Part shown: positions 16,121 through 24,088 of the stretch, piece by piece
Layout of the letters: each line of letters opens with the position of its first letter
How positions within the stretch are numbered: position 1 is the first letter of the stretch
Source of the DNA: a virus
IMG/VR virus record: IMGVR_UViG_3300035698_012530
Location: 1 to 56,450 of that record
Direction: 5' to 3' (one strand)
Length of the DNA stretch: 56,450 nucleotides
Made by a program: the position numbers and the translations under genes
The notes under the pieces: generated by a model
What the model was told of the DNA's origin: nothing
What the model saw: only the letters and a program-made list of their open reading frames with translations
Database searches by the model: none

Positions 16121-16146
16121 TCATTATAAATAAGAAATGTTATACT
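16121..16146 (+). repeat. 26-bp direct repeat, copy 2
   Basis: Exact copy of 14811-14836, including the codons from the end of the methyltransferase gene, here non-coding. TATAAATA at 16125-16132 lies upstream of the gp32-like gene. Confidence 0.85.
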
Positions 16147-16208
16147 ATACAAGTAAAGTAAATTAGTACAGACAAATAATACAGTTAATTAAACAAGGAG
16201 AATTGAGT

Positions 16209-17204
16209 ATGAGTAAATGAATGAAGAACAAAGAAGATTTGTTCAAAGAGTTTAAAGAAGAAAAAAACAGTGAGAAAGAAAACACAGGTGGACTACAAAG
16301 AAATGATATTGTATGAAAAACACCAGAAAAAGGCACAGCGGATAAGCCAAATATTTATCAACTAAGACTTTTAATGGACCCAATTGACAAGTTTTATAAG
16401 ACTTATCATTATCATATGTATTACTCTAATTCAGCAGGTAAATGGATTTTTGTTCTTTGTCCAAAAACTTTTGATTTTGGTGCTTATTGTCCATTTTGTG
16501 CAGTAGTTTCAAAACTTTATCTTGGAACAGGGGAAGATAAGAAAACAGCTTATAACTTTAAAAGAAAAGTTAAACATTGTTGTAATGCTTATGTTGTTAA
16601 AGATTTTAGAGATAGTGATAAAATTGAAGAAGAAAAATCAACTGGCAAGGTTCTTGTATATGAATTTCCTGGCAAAGTTGAATCTAAAATTAAACAAGAA
16701 ATGAATGACTCTGAATATGGTGCAGGAATGAGTTTATTTGATCCGGGTAAAGATGGGTTTGATTTCATTTTAAAAGTTGGAGCTACAAAACCTATTCAAG
16801 ATGATGGTCCTAATAAAGGCAAATCATTTCCTGATTATGGTGATAGTAAATTTGCTAATAAACCAACATCCATAGTCGATTCAGATGAAGTTATTATCAA
16901 ATTAATGAGTGATAGACATGATCTCACTGATTATATTGATACAATGAAACGTGATGATAGTGTCATGGTGGATTTGTTAAAGAAAGAAATGTTATATGAG
17001 CTGATTAAAGAAGAGTATGAAGCAAGAATAGGTATTAAAACAATATCCGAAAGATCTAGTAAGAAAATACATAAAGGCAGTAATGATGCTGTTTTAGAAG
17101 AATGTCCACCAAAAGGTGAACCTGTTGATAACAAAGATGCAAAAGAATACAAAGCAGAAGATTTAGAAGAAGCGGCACTTTTAGCTGAATTAGAAAATAT
17201 ATAG
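16209..17204 (+). CDS. 32: Single-stranded DNA-binding protein (T4 gp32-like)
   Basis: 331 aa from ATG 16209 (CAAGGAG upstream), with TGA-Trp at codon 4 and in NDIV-W-KTP. The centre has the gp32-like zinc site: CPFCAVV at about residues 97-103 with later KHCCNAYVV at about 127-135. The C terminus is acidic (EDLEEAALLAELENI), as in gp32, where it contacts replication proteins. It coats ssDNA in replication, recombination and repair. A terminator follows, so it is expressed as its own unit. Confidence 0.85.
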
Positions 17205-17223
17205 AAATTTATTAGAACAGAAC

Positions 17224-17257
17224 AAAATAGGGGAGTTTAGGCTTCCCTATTTTTTAA
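17224..17257 (+). terminator. Rho-independent terminator
   Basis: AAATAGGG-GAG pairs with CTTCCCTATTT around TTTAGG and is followed by a T run. Ends the SSB transcript. Confidence 0.85.
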
Positions 17258-17270
17258 CTAGGAGTATTGT

Positions 17271-17909
17271 ATGAAAAAAGAAAGATTTATCTGGACCTGT
17301 AGTATAATTTTACTTACAATAATTTTTGCCTGTATTTATCTTAACGGTAATTTAAAAACTATGGAATTAAAAACAGGTTTACAAGCAACTCACAAAACAG
17401 CAATTACTGAATTAAAAACCCGATACAAAAATGATACAATGATATTTAAACAGCAAGAAACCAATCAATATAAAAGATTTTTAATGTCTTCAATAACACA
17501 TCTTAATAAAAAGGTTGATTTTGCATTACAAGAAAAAATAGTTGACACATTAATTAAAGAATGTAATAATGTACCTCCATTATTAATAATTTGTTTAATA
17601 CATCAGGAGAGTAATTTTAATCCTTTAGCAGAAAACAAATTAGGTACAGTTGGATTGATGCAGATTATACCTAAATATCATCAAGATAAAATTAAAGAAA
17701 TGGGATTAGAAAGACATGAATTATTTTATATTGAGAACAATATTAAGCTTGGTGTAAGAATATTAAAAGACTATTTTGACAGTAAAGGAAACATCGTAGA
17801 TGCTTTACAGAAATATGTAGGAGCATCAGTTAAAGCCAAAGCTGGTAATTATATAGAAAATATTATAAATAATTATATAACCTTACAATTAACACATAAA
17901 GAGAAATAA
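17271..17909 (+). CDS. Membrane-anchored lytic transglycosylase (SLT fold)
   Basis: 212 aa. Residues about 7-24 form a membrane anchor (IWTCSIILLTIIFACIYL). The SLT domain begins near 100: PLLIICLIHQESNFNPLAEN with catalytic Glu in HQES, then GTVGLMQIIPKYH, and later NNIKLGVRILKDYF and ALQKYVGAS. Such enzymes cleave the MurNAc-GlcNAc bond of peptidoglycan. Soluble lysozyme-like and virion-associated entry roles are both possible. TAGGAG precedes the ATG. Confidence 0.85.
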   Translation: MKKERFIWTCSIILLTIIFACIYLNGNLKTMELKTGLQATHKTAITELKTRYKNDTMIFKQQETNQYKRFLMSSITHLNKKVDFALQEKIVDTLIKECNNVPPLLIICLIHQESNFNPLAENKLGTVGLMQIIPKYHQDKIKEMGLERHELFYIENNIKLGVRILKDYFDSKGNIVDALQKYVGASVKAKAGNYIENIINNYITLQLTHKEK

Positions 17910-17914
17910 ATAAA

Positions 17915-18361
17915 ATGGAACATATAATTGATGAATTTCAAGATGAATATAGATTTTTAAGCAATTTTTATGTTTCTCCATTTATGTTTGGAAACATAAA
18001 AATTGAAACTACAGAGCATTTATATCAATCATTAAAAACTGATGATAAAACCGAAAAATATAATATATTAAAGGCAGAAACACCCGGAAAAGCAAAAAGG
18101 ATGGGAAGCAAGGTTATTTTAAGAGATAATTGGGATAAAAATAAATATGAAATTATGTTAATATGTCTTAAAATAAAATTTTTCAATAAAAAATTAATGA
18201 AAATGTTAATAAATACAGGTGATTCAGCTTTAATAGAAGGAAATTACTGGCATGATAATTACTGGGGTAATTGTAAATGTAAAAAATGTGTTAACATTAC
18301 AGGTAAAAATACATTAGGATTATTATTAATGCACATAAGGAGAACAAATGAAATTAAATAG
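17915..18361 (+). CDS. NADAR/YbiA family protein
   Basis: 148 aa. FQDEYRFLSNFYVSPF at about residues 8-23, TTEHLYQSLKT at about 32-42, GNYWHDNYWGNC near 108-119 and a C-terminal LGLLLMHIR are the conserved blocks of the NADAR (YbiA-like) N-glycosidase family. Members act on ADP-ribose or riboflavin intermediates, and some counteract ADP-ribosylation-based defence, so an anti-defence function is conceivable. Ribosome site is weak. Its end overlaps the next gene. Confidence 0.85.
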   Translation: MEHIIDEFQDEYRFLSNFYVSPFMFGNIKIETTEHLYQSLKTDDKTEKYNILKAETPGKAKRMGSKVILRDNWDKNKYEIMLICLKIKFFNKKLMKMLINTGDSALIEGNYWHDNYWGNCKCKKCVNITGKNTLGLLLMHIRRTNEIK

Positions 18362-18539
18362 TTTTAAAACAAATCAAATAGTTACACCTGCAAAAGTTAA
18401 AAAGGTAAAGAGACTTACAAAAATTAAGAAAGTTAAATGAATTCCAGAAGATATTTATACGGAAGACGAAGAAGATGATGAAAATGGATATCAAGTTACA
18501 TGAGAAAATGAACCATTAGGTAAAAGAGTAAAAGAATAA
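18348..18539 (+). CDS. Hypothetical basic-acidic protein, 63 aa
   Basis: Overlaps the NADAR gene by 14 nt; AAGGAG lies inside NADAR. The 63-aa protein has a Lys-rich N half (AKVKKVKRLTKIKKVK-W) and an acidic C half (EDIYTEDEEDDENG), with two TGA-Trp. It ends 7 nt before the tmRNA. Unknown. Confidence 0.6.
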
Positions 18540-18546
18540 ATAATAT

Positions 18547-18831
18547 GGGGGTGAAAAGGTATCGACAGTGATAGTTGGAGATATGTATTCAAGGAGTGGT
18601 AAAAGAGTTTATACACTTTAAATATAATTCTAAAAAGAAGTTGACGATTTTGAATATTCTGTAGCAGCGTAGCTGTTACCCTCTTTGTAAGTGATGGTTA
18701 TAAGTTATAAAAGGGGCATACCATAACCAAAATGTAGTAAATGTAGTATGTTAGACCTGTAGTATAACCTTGTAGAAGATATGTGTTTGTAGTGTTACTG
18801 GACACGGGTTCGACTCCCGTCACCTCCTCCA
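18547..18831 (+). ncRNA. ssrA: tmRNA (SsrA), one-piece
   Basis: 285 nt with CCA encoded. The acceptor GGGGGTG pairs with CACCTCC, including a G3-U70 wobble, the alanine identity element; GTATCGACAG is the D-like region; the T arm is ACGGG-TTCGACT-CCCGT. The tag frame at about 18634-18672 encodes KEVDDFEYSVAA and ends at TAG; the terminal AA is what ClpXP-type proteases recognise. Hairpins such as GGTTAT/ATAACC lie where pseudoknots are expected. It should rescue stalled ribosomes and tag their products. U at the discriminator position differs from the usual A. Phage-borne tmRNA genes are known but rare. Confidence 0.93.
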
Positions 18832-18845
18832 AAAAATGGAAACAT

Positions 18846-19031
18846 ATGAAAAATAAAACTGATGTTTGGATTTGTGAAAGTTGTATAAGAAAAATTGGTA
18901 TTGTTCCATTTATTCTTAGAAACAATAAAAAATGTAAAGATTGTGGTAAAATTACAGGATGCACAACAATGAAAGGAAGTCGTTATTTTGAAATGAAAGA
19001 AGATGGGATAATAAATGGGCAGATCAGCTAA
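18846..19031 (+). CDS. Small zinc-ribbon protein, 61 aa
   Basis: Begins 15 nt after the tmRNA CCA end. Contains VWICESCIRKIG and KKCKDCGKITGC, two CxxC knuckles forming a zinc ribbon. It overlaps the PDDEXK nuclease gene by 17 nt. No clear ribosome site, and possibly expressed from the tmRNA transcript by read-through. Confidence 0.6.
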   Translation: MKNKTDVWICESCIRKIGIVPFILRNNKKCKDCGKITGCTTMKGSRYFEMKEDGIINGQIS

Positions 19032-19545
19032 AGGTGGTCAATGAGAAAGAGATGTATCACGTTTTTTTACTAAATGATTGACAGGTCAGGATAAAGAATT
19101 ATACTTCTGACGTAGCCCAGGCTCAGGCAGTGTTGCACAAATTAATATGGGTAATAAAGCTATATCAGGAGATATAATTGCCTTAAAACAAGAAGCCACC
19201 TTATTAATAGACAGATATTCAATCGAGTGCAAAAATGGATATAAAAACGCATCATTTGATAAACATCTTAAATCAAACAAATCAGACCCATTGAAAGCTT
19301 TTTGAATTCAATGTGTAGATGATGCTGTAAAAGCAGAGAAACTTCCTTTATTGATATATAAAAAACTTGGAATGAGTACTCCTTGATGTGGGTTGTCACC
19401 AGAATTTTATAATCAAATATCAAAACACTTGAAAGACAAAAGATTTATACATTTAAAATGGGATATAGATTACCCTGACATTTATTTTTATGAATTCTAT
19501 GACTTTTGACGTATCATTACACCTGAAATCATTAAATCATTGTAA
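19015..19545 (+). CDS. PDDEXK nuclease, phage Holliday-junction-resolvase-like
   Basis: 176 aa, containing six TGA-Trp codons; the residues around them match a common phage family (KGGQ-W-ERDVSRFFTK-W-L; KELYF-W-RSPGSGSVA; KAF-W-IQC). Catalytic elements: ERD near residue 11, GDI near 60, IECKNG near 78-83 (E-x-K), the PD-(D/E)xK core. Members are annotated as putative resolvases or endonucleases. This gene gives the most direct in-window support for TGA=Trp. Ends 6 bp before the next promoter. Confidence 0.85.
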
Positions 19546-19551
19546 TATCTC

Positions 19552-19580
19552 TTGACATATAGATAGAATAGGTGTATTAT
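19552..19580 (+). promoter_or_regulatory. Sigma70-like promoter, repeated phage type
   Basis: TTGACA 19552-19557, 17-bp spacer ending GGTG, TATTAT 19575-19580, then CTATAATCAATTAGAAAAGG. Confidence 0.85.
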
Positions 19581-19613
19581 GTATCTATAATCAATTAGAA
19601 AAGGGGATAAATT

Positions 19614-19811
19614 ATGAAATATAAAGTTGTAAAATATGGTTTTAATTGCGAAGACAAAGACTTTTCAGTAAACAGAACCAAAGATTTTACAGAAGGTCTT
19701 GTTAAATGGATGAACAAAGTTGGTATGGGTAATTTTAGAGTTGAAGAAGACACTCCAGAAAGATTTGAAGACAAATACCCTGAAACAAATTATTTCAGAA
19801 TAATATTTTAA
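19614..19811 (+). CDS. Hypothetical protein, 65 aa
   Basis: First gene behind the 19552-19580 promoter, AAGGGG upstream. 65 residues with an alternating pattern (MKYKVVKYGFNCEDKDFSV) and a charged middle. No family recognised. Confidence 0.65.
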   Translation: MKYKVVKYGFNCEDKDFSVNRTKDFTEGLVKWMNKVGMGNFRVEEDTPERFEDKYPETNYFRIIF

Positions 19812-19826
19812 TTAAAGGAGTTTATT

Positions 19827-20480
19827 ATGATACTTGGATATGACAAAAAATTAGTAAATAAGATGGGTTTTGTTGTAAGAGATGCAAGTAAAAGATATGA
19901 AAGCTTCCTTTATTTTAATAACAATATAGATGATATCTATGTTCTTAGTACCTTCCTTAATAATGAATGTAAAGGATATCTTGATGAAGTATCATGGTCT
20001 GTTGATAATTCTAAATCTGAACCTGATTGTTTTGATTGGTTTTTTGCTACTGTTACTCTTGAAAAAGGTAAAGCTCATGTACAATTTCATCTTAATAAAG
20101 ATGTTCTTACAGGTACTTGGACAAACGAACAATTTGAATACGAAGTATTAAACTGTTTTTGTCATGAAACCATTCACCTTGAACAATACAAAAGAGTTCC
20201 TTGGTCAGTATTAAAAGATATGAAAACTTCTTATGAAGATGTTAATGAAGATGAATTTTGGAAAGTTTATCACAGTGATCCTTATGAAATAATGGCATAT
20301 GGTCATAATTTATATATAGAGATAACAAATTCAAGCGATCCTGAAGCATCTTTAAGAAATCCTGAAAATTGGTTAGAAGAACTTCCTACTTATTACACAT
20401 ATAGAAAATTATTCAAAAAAGACACAAAGGTTATAAAAAGATTATTAAGATATGCTTATGAATATAAAGAAGCCGCATAA
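19827..20480 (+). CDS. Putative zinc metallopeptidase-like protein (HEXXH)
   Basis: 217 aa with AAAGGAG upstream. Residues about 113-121 are CFCHETIHLEQ, an HExxH motif in a helix, and further on YHSDPYEIMAYGHNLY supplies Glu and Tyr/His residues that could complete a zinc site, as in minigluzincin-like phage proteins. No signal peptide, so cytoplasmic or virion-associated. Catalysis is inferred from the motif alone. Confidence 0.6.
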   Translation: MILGYDKKLVNKMGFVVRDASKRYESFLYFNNNIDDIYVLSTFLNNECKGYLDEVSWSVDNSKSEPDCFDWFFATVTLEKGKAHVQFHLNKDVLTGTWTNEQFEYEVLNCFCHETIHLEQYKRVPWSVLKDMKTSYEDVNEDEFWKVYHSDPYEIMAYGHNLYIEITNSSDPEASLRNPENWLEELPTYYTYRKLFKKDTKVIKRLLRYAYEYKEAA

Positions 20481-20493
20481 AGGAGTTACAATT

Positions 20494-20715
20494 ATGGATC
20501 AAACACAGGAATTTATTTTAAAAAATAAATTACATGCTCAAAACAAAGAACTAGCAACGCTAAAGAAAAAGTATAGTGAATTAAAAAACACAATGGATAA
20601 AATAAAATTTACTGTTAAATTGGCAGATAAGTGGTGTTATGATCAATCAAATGGTCTTGGAAATGGTATTATATGCATGTCTGCAATGAAAGACATTCGT
20701 AGATTTATTAAATAA
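20494..20715 (+). CDS. Coiled-coil protein, 73 aa
   Basis: ATG 20494 follows AAAGGAG by 6 nt; the in-frame ATG at 20452 lies inside the previous gene. Residues 5-45 form a probable coiled coil (NKLHAQNKELATLKKKYSEL). Unknown function. A promoter starts 8 bp after the stop. Confidence 0.65.
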   Translation: MDQTQEFILKNKLHAQNKELATLKKKYSELKNTMDKIKFTVKLADKWCYDQSNGLGNGIICMSAMKDIRRFIK

Positions 20716-20723
20716 TTTAATTC

Positions 20724-20752
20724 TTGACAATATAATAAAATTGATGTATAAT
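20724..20752 (+). promoter_or_regulatory. Sigma70-like promoter, repeated phage type
   Basis: TTGACA 20724-20729, 17-bp spacer ending GATG, TATAAT 20747-20752, then CATAATCAAACAGG. Confidence 0.87.
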
Positions 20753-20795
20753 TCTTACATAATCAAACAGGAACTAAAAACTAAGGAGATCAACA

Positions 20796-21143
20796 ATGGA
20801 TAAAAACACATGTAAAGAAATCAGAATTGAAATGGCAAAAGCTTTTAAAGCTGTTGAAAAAAAATTTGGTGTGAATGTTGAACTTGGTAATATGACATAT
20901 GGAGCTGATGAAATTAGAACCAAAATGACAGTAAGAACAGTTGGTAGTTTGAACCAATTTCAAAAAAATTATGATGACATGGTTGAAATTGACAATAATC
21001 TTCCTAAAAGAGGTTCACAGCTTTCTGATGGAACTGTTGTATATGGTTGGAATACAAGAGCAAGAAAATTTCCTGTCATAATCGAAAAAGTTAATGGCAA
21101 ACAATACAAAATTTCAAAAAATAAACTTTTAAACAGTATATAA
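20796..21143 (+). CDS. Hypothetical phage protein, 115 aa
   Basis: AAGGAG upstream. Lys-rich N-terminal helix (KEIRIEMAKAFKAVEKKFG) then a beta-rich C part with PKRGSQLSDGTVVYGW and ending NKLLNSI. The pattern is seen in other phages as an uncharacterised protein, from memory. It opens a run of small genes to 23803. Confidence 0.65.
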   Translation: MDKNTCKEIRIEMAKAFKAVEKKFGVNVELGNMTYGADEIRTKMTVRTVGSLNQFQKNYDDMVEIDNNLPKRGSQLSDGTVVYGWNTRARKFPVIIEKVNGKQYKISKNKLLNSI

Positions 21144-21154
21144 AAGGATATATT

Positions 21155-21388
21155 ATGAAAATGTGGATAAATTATTTGATATTAAATGCTATATCATGGT
21201 TTAAGTATTTAATATCAAATACAAAGATAAAATTTATTGTATGTTTTATGATTTGGTTTATACCAGTAATATTAAATGCTATGTTGGTAGTTATTTTTGA
21301 AGTGGGTCCATTATTAACTTTTATATTTGCGTTTGGTGTGGGTTTTGTTTTTTCATTTATTGGTATTAAAGTCTATAGGAAATATTAA
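21155..21388 (+). CDS. Membrane protein, 77 aa
   Basis: Two strong transmembrane segments (about residues 26-48, KFIVCFMIWFIPVILNAML, and 52-73, GPLLTFIFAFGVGFVFSFIG) after an amphipathic N terminus. Likely inner membrane. AAAGGAT upstream. Unknown role. Confidence 0.7.
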   Translation: MKMWINYLILNAISWFKYLISNTKIKFIVCFMIWFIPVILNAMLVVIFEVGPLLTFIFAFGVGFVFSFIGIKVYRKY

Positions 21389-21389
21389 T

Positions 21390-21596
21390 ATGAATGAATA
21401 TTATTTTAGTCAAGAACAGTATAATAGTATGATAAGAAGCTGTAGATATAATAGAGAAAATTATGTACATGCTTATTTTAAAGGAAGGGAATTTACAGAA
21501 CAAAGATTATCAGGAAAAGGACCAAACAAAAATTTTTCTGATATGAAATTAATAGGAAATGGTACTGATAAAGACTGTACATATAAGGAGATATAA
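21390..21596 (+). CDS. Hypothetical protein, 68 aa
   Basis: ATG 21390 lies 1 nt after the membrane-protein stop; the earlier in-frame start at 21327 would sit inside that gene. Polar, aromatic-rich product (YYFSQEQYNSMIRSCRYN). Its stop follows the next gene's ribosome site. Confidence 0.6.
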   Translation: MNEYYFSQEQYNSMIRSCRYNRENYVHAYFKGREFTEQRLSGKGPNKNFSDMKLIGNGTDKDCTYKEI

Positions 21597-21597
21597 T

Positions 21598-21708
21598 ATG
21601 GAAACATCATTGATTGGAATAGATATATTATATAGTGGATTAGGAATTATGTTCGCTCTTATAGGTTTTGGAGTTTTTATATATTTATTTGAAAAAGCTA
21701 TGAAATAG
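21598..21708 (+). CDS. Single-pass membrane peptide, 36 aa
   Basis: AAGGAG precedes the ATG at 21598. One transmembrane helix (LGIMFALIGFGVFIYLF) with a Lys-containing tail. TAG stop. Unknown role. Confidence 0.6.
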   Translation: METSLIGIDILYSGLGIMFALIGFGVFIYLFEKAMK

Positions 21709-21716
21709 GAGAAAAA

Positions 21717-22121
21717 ATGCCAATAGACAAAGACCATAAAGATGAAATTGTATTAGGAAGAGACTTAAAATCAGGAGATTGTATTAGATCTAAAATAGGT
21801 GAAACAGGTATGGGTATTATTGTAACCACCACATTAATTGATGGTACATTAAAAAAATATTATGGTGATGAACCTGCATTTATGTTATATGATATTAATT
21901 GCCCATGTGATGGACCATATTCAAGTCATCTTAAACTTGATGATAAATTTGAAGTTGTTAAATCAAGAGATGATATTCTTTATATCTATAGAACAATTGA
22001 ACATCAATTATTAAGTAGATCAGCGGATTTAATAAAACAAAGAAATGAATTAATGGATATTAAAGATAAAGCTGTTGATCGTATGAATGACAGATGTGAT
22101 AGAATAAAAAAGGAAGAATAA
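21717..22121 (+). CDS. Hypothetical protein, 134 aa
   Basis: AGGAG 6 nt before ATG. The N half is beta-rich (GRDLKSGDCIRSKIGETGMG, then DINCPCDGPYSSH), the C half a coiled coil (RSADLIKQRNELMDIKDKAV). No family recognised. Confidence 0.7.
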   Translation: MPIDKDHKDEIVLGRDLKSGDCIRSKIGETGMGIIVTTTLIDGTLKKYYGDEPAFMLYDINCPCDGPYSSHLKLDDKFEVVKSRDDILYIYRTIEHQLLSRSADLIKQRNELMDIKDKAVDRMNDRCDRIKKEE

Positions 22122-22325
22122 ATGAGAATAGATATTGAAGATGTTCATAGAATATGTAATGAATTAAAATCTATTAATGAGTTAGATCTCAAAGATATAA
22201 AACTTTATGTTAATAACAAACACATTGATATACCATTTGAAGCACTAGAAAATTTTAAGTTTACAGGATTAAATAATTATTATTTTTTTCTTAATGAATT
22301 TTGGAAGGGTAACGACAATGAGTAA
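22122..22325 (+). CDS. Hypothetical protein, 67 aa
   Basis: Starts directly at the previous stop, with AAGGAAG inside the upstream gene. Acidic, Asn-rich product (EDVHRICNELKSINELDLKD). Overlaps the next gene by 8 nt. Confidence 0.6.
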   Translation: MRIDIEDVHRICNELKSINELDLKDIKLYVNNKHIDIPFEALENFKFTGLNNYYFFLNEFWKGNDNE

Positions 22326-22497
22326 TAAAAATGTAATAGTACCTCAAAAAGATATTGATAGACTTGAAGAAGCAAGATTACGATTATATGCAATGTTAAA
22401 AGATACTAAATATGGATATGAACTGCCATTTGGAATTAGTGATGCTATGTGGCAAATTACCCATAAAAAATATCCTATTGACAGTTCTATTGAATAA
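22318..22497 (+). CDS. Hypothetical protein, 59 aa
   Basis: ATG 22318 chosen by overlap with the previous stop and AAGGG upstream; ATG 22294 in the same frame is less likely. Helical product (VPQKDIDRLEEARLRLYAML). Unknown. Confidence 0.6.
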   Translation: MSNKNVIVPQKDIDRLEEARLRLYAMLKDTKYGYELPFGISDAMWQITHKKYPIDSSIE

Positions 22498-22536
22498 TGT
22501 TATTATGATATTTTAAACAATGAAAGAGGAAAATAC

Positions 22537-22656
22537 ATGGAAAATCCGTTTAAACTTGTTAAACCAGATTGGAATTTGTTAGATTGGGTAGCCGTTTATC
22601 TAATAACTTGTGGTATTGGTTTTCATGGATTTTTACTATTAATTTTTTTCAGATAA
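22537..22656 (+). CDS. Single-pass membrane peptide, 39 aa
   Basis: AGAGGAAA upstream of ATG 22537. A polar N part (NPFKLVKPDWNLLDW) precedes one hydrophobic helix (VYLITCGIGFHGFLLLIFF). Unknown role. Confidence 0.55.
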   Translation: MENPFKLVKPDWNLLDWVAVYLITCGIGFHGFLLLIFFR

Positions 22657-22669
22657 GGAAAACAAATAA

Positions 22670-23803
22670 ATGATTGATTTATACACAATGGCAATAAATA
22701 TTTTTGAAAAATTCATAAAATGGAATCCTGAACTTAATAAATTAATGAGGGATACAACACAAGCATATGATGACAATACCCCACTTCCTTTTCATCTTGA
22801 AAATGGTGTATGGACTCATACCTGTTTATGCTTCAATCATCTTCTTAATAATCATTCTAATAGGGATTATACTTTAGAAGATTGGATGTCTATGGTTATA
22901 TCAGTTTTATGTCATGATATAGGTAAATGTTATACTAAAAAAATCAATGATGAGAAAAAGAAAACATCATTTTATGGACATGGTTATGCATCAATTCAGG
23001 ATACAATTGATTTCATCTACTACCTAAGAGCAGAAGACATCATTTATGATGATGAAGAAATGGATAAAATTTTGAATTTAGTATTACCTGCAGTTGCTAA
23101 CCATATTGATATGTATAGTTCACCTAGAAATATTGAACTATATCTTAATAATAATTATCATTTAAAACTTGTAGCTACTGTTTTAGCTGATTGTGATAGT
23201 AAAGGATCAATAACACATGCAAATTCAAAGAAAAAGGATGGTGTTGATTTTACAAATATAGATGTAAAACCTTGTAAAGAAGTTGATGATTCTCTAAAGA
23301 ATGTACATATATTTAATGGTGTTCCTGCTTCAGGTAAAGATTATTTAGCAGATCAAATGGGTCTTCCTGTATTATCATTTGATGACCTTAGAGTTGATTT
23401 ATATAAAAAACATCTTAAAAGAGAATTTCTTGATAAAGACAGTTATACTGAATATATTGAAACAACTAGTGAAGCAACAGTATATAATGAAGCATGGGAA
23501 TGGTCTATTGACTCTAAAATTGATATATGGAAATGTATGAAAGATAGAGTAAATAATATAAAAGGTGATTATGTTATTACTTGTGCTTATGCTAAAAAAG
23601 GAAGAAGAAGAATTATTAACTCTTTTGGTAAAGCTAATTATTATTGTCATTATGTTATATCTGATTCTGATACTATTTTTGATAGAGATAAAAGAAGAGA
23701 TAGTAAACATTTACCAGATGGAGTTATTAAAAGATTTATGAGAAGTCAGCAAATCCCTACTATAAGAGAAGGATTTGTTAAAGTTAAAATTATAAGCAAT
23801 TAA
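22670..23803 (+). CDS. HD-Pnk: HD phosphoesterase fused to polynucleotide kinase
   Basis: 377 aa. The N-terminal HD domain (about residues 20-190) has GVWTHTCLCF, VLCHDIGKCY (HD pair), GHGYAS and ANHIDMY. The C-terminal kinase starts near 210 with the P-loop FNGVPASGKD, then SFDDLR and DRDKRRDSKHLPDG (lid Arg). This order matches bacterial HD-Pnk enzymes, which remove 2',3'-cyclic or 3' phosphates and phosphorylate 5'-OH ends, preparing broken RNA for ligases. With Rnl1, Rnl2 and CCA enzymes in the window it completes an RNA-repair set. All Trp codons are TGG. Confidence 0.85.
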   Translation: MIDLYTMAINIFEKFIKWNPELNKLMRDTTQAYDDNTPLPFHLENGVWTHTCLCFNHLLNNHSNRDYTLEDWMSMVISVLCHDIGKCYTKKINDEKKKTSFYGHGYASIQDTIDFIYYLRAEDIIYDDEEMDKILNLVLPAVANHIDMYSSPRNIELYLNNNYHLKLVATVLADCDSKGSITHANSKKKDGVDFTNIDVKPCKEVDDSLKNVHIFNGVPASGKDYLADQMGLPVLSFDDLRVDLYKKHLKREFLDKDSYTEYIETTSEATVYNEAWEWSIDSKIDIWKCMKDRVNNIKGDYVITCAYAKKGRRRIINSFGKANYYCHYVISDSDTIFDRDKRRDSKHLPDGVIKRFMRSQQIPTIREGFVKVKIISN

Positions 23804-23814
23804 AAGGAGATTTT

Positions 23815-24024
23815 ATGTTTTCTGTAGAACAAAAAAGAGATATATCAGATAAAATTCAAAAGATTTTACGGGACACTAAACACCCAGAATTGCCTGAAAA
23901 TGGTGAAATATCTTTTGAATTACATGTAGATGGAGCAGAAAGATGGTCATGGGCTGATATTAAAAATAATAAAGCTGTTGTTAATCCAACGGTTAATGAA
24001 TGAAATGAAAATCATGCAAGATAA
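23815..24024 (+). CDS. Hypothetical protein, 69 aa
   Basis: AAAGGAG upstream. The frame passes TGA at 24001 (PTVNE-W-NENHAR) and ends at TAA 24022, only 3 bp before the next promoter's -35. Includes SFELHVDGAERWSWADI. Unknown. Confidence 0.65.
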
Positions 24025-24027
24025 TTC

Positions 24028-24056
24028 TTGACAATAACATTAAATAGTTATATAAT
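24028..24056 (+). promoter_or_regulatory. Sigma70-like promoter, repeated phage type
   Basis: TTGACA 24028-24033, 17-bp spacer, TATAAT 24051-24056, then TAATCAATTAATAAAGGAG. It drives the 24089 gene and probably the ncRNA after it. Confidence 0.85.
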
Positions 24057-24088
24057 GTATTTTTAATCAATTAATAAAGGAGTTAATT

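Noticed and set aside
18541-18550. Coding frame continuing from the 18348-18539 gene into the tmRNA
   Set aside because: The gene ends at TAA 18537 and the following sequence folds as tmRNA with paired acceptor ends.
23399-23710. Minus-strand 103-aa frame
   Set aside because: Antisense shadow of the HD-Pnk kinase domain; low-complexity Ser/Ile composition.
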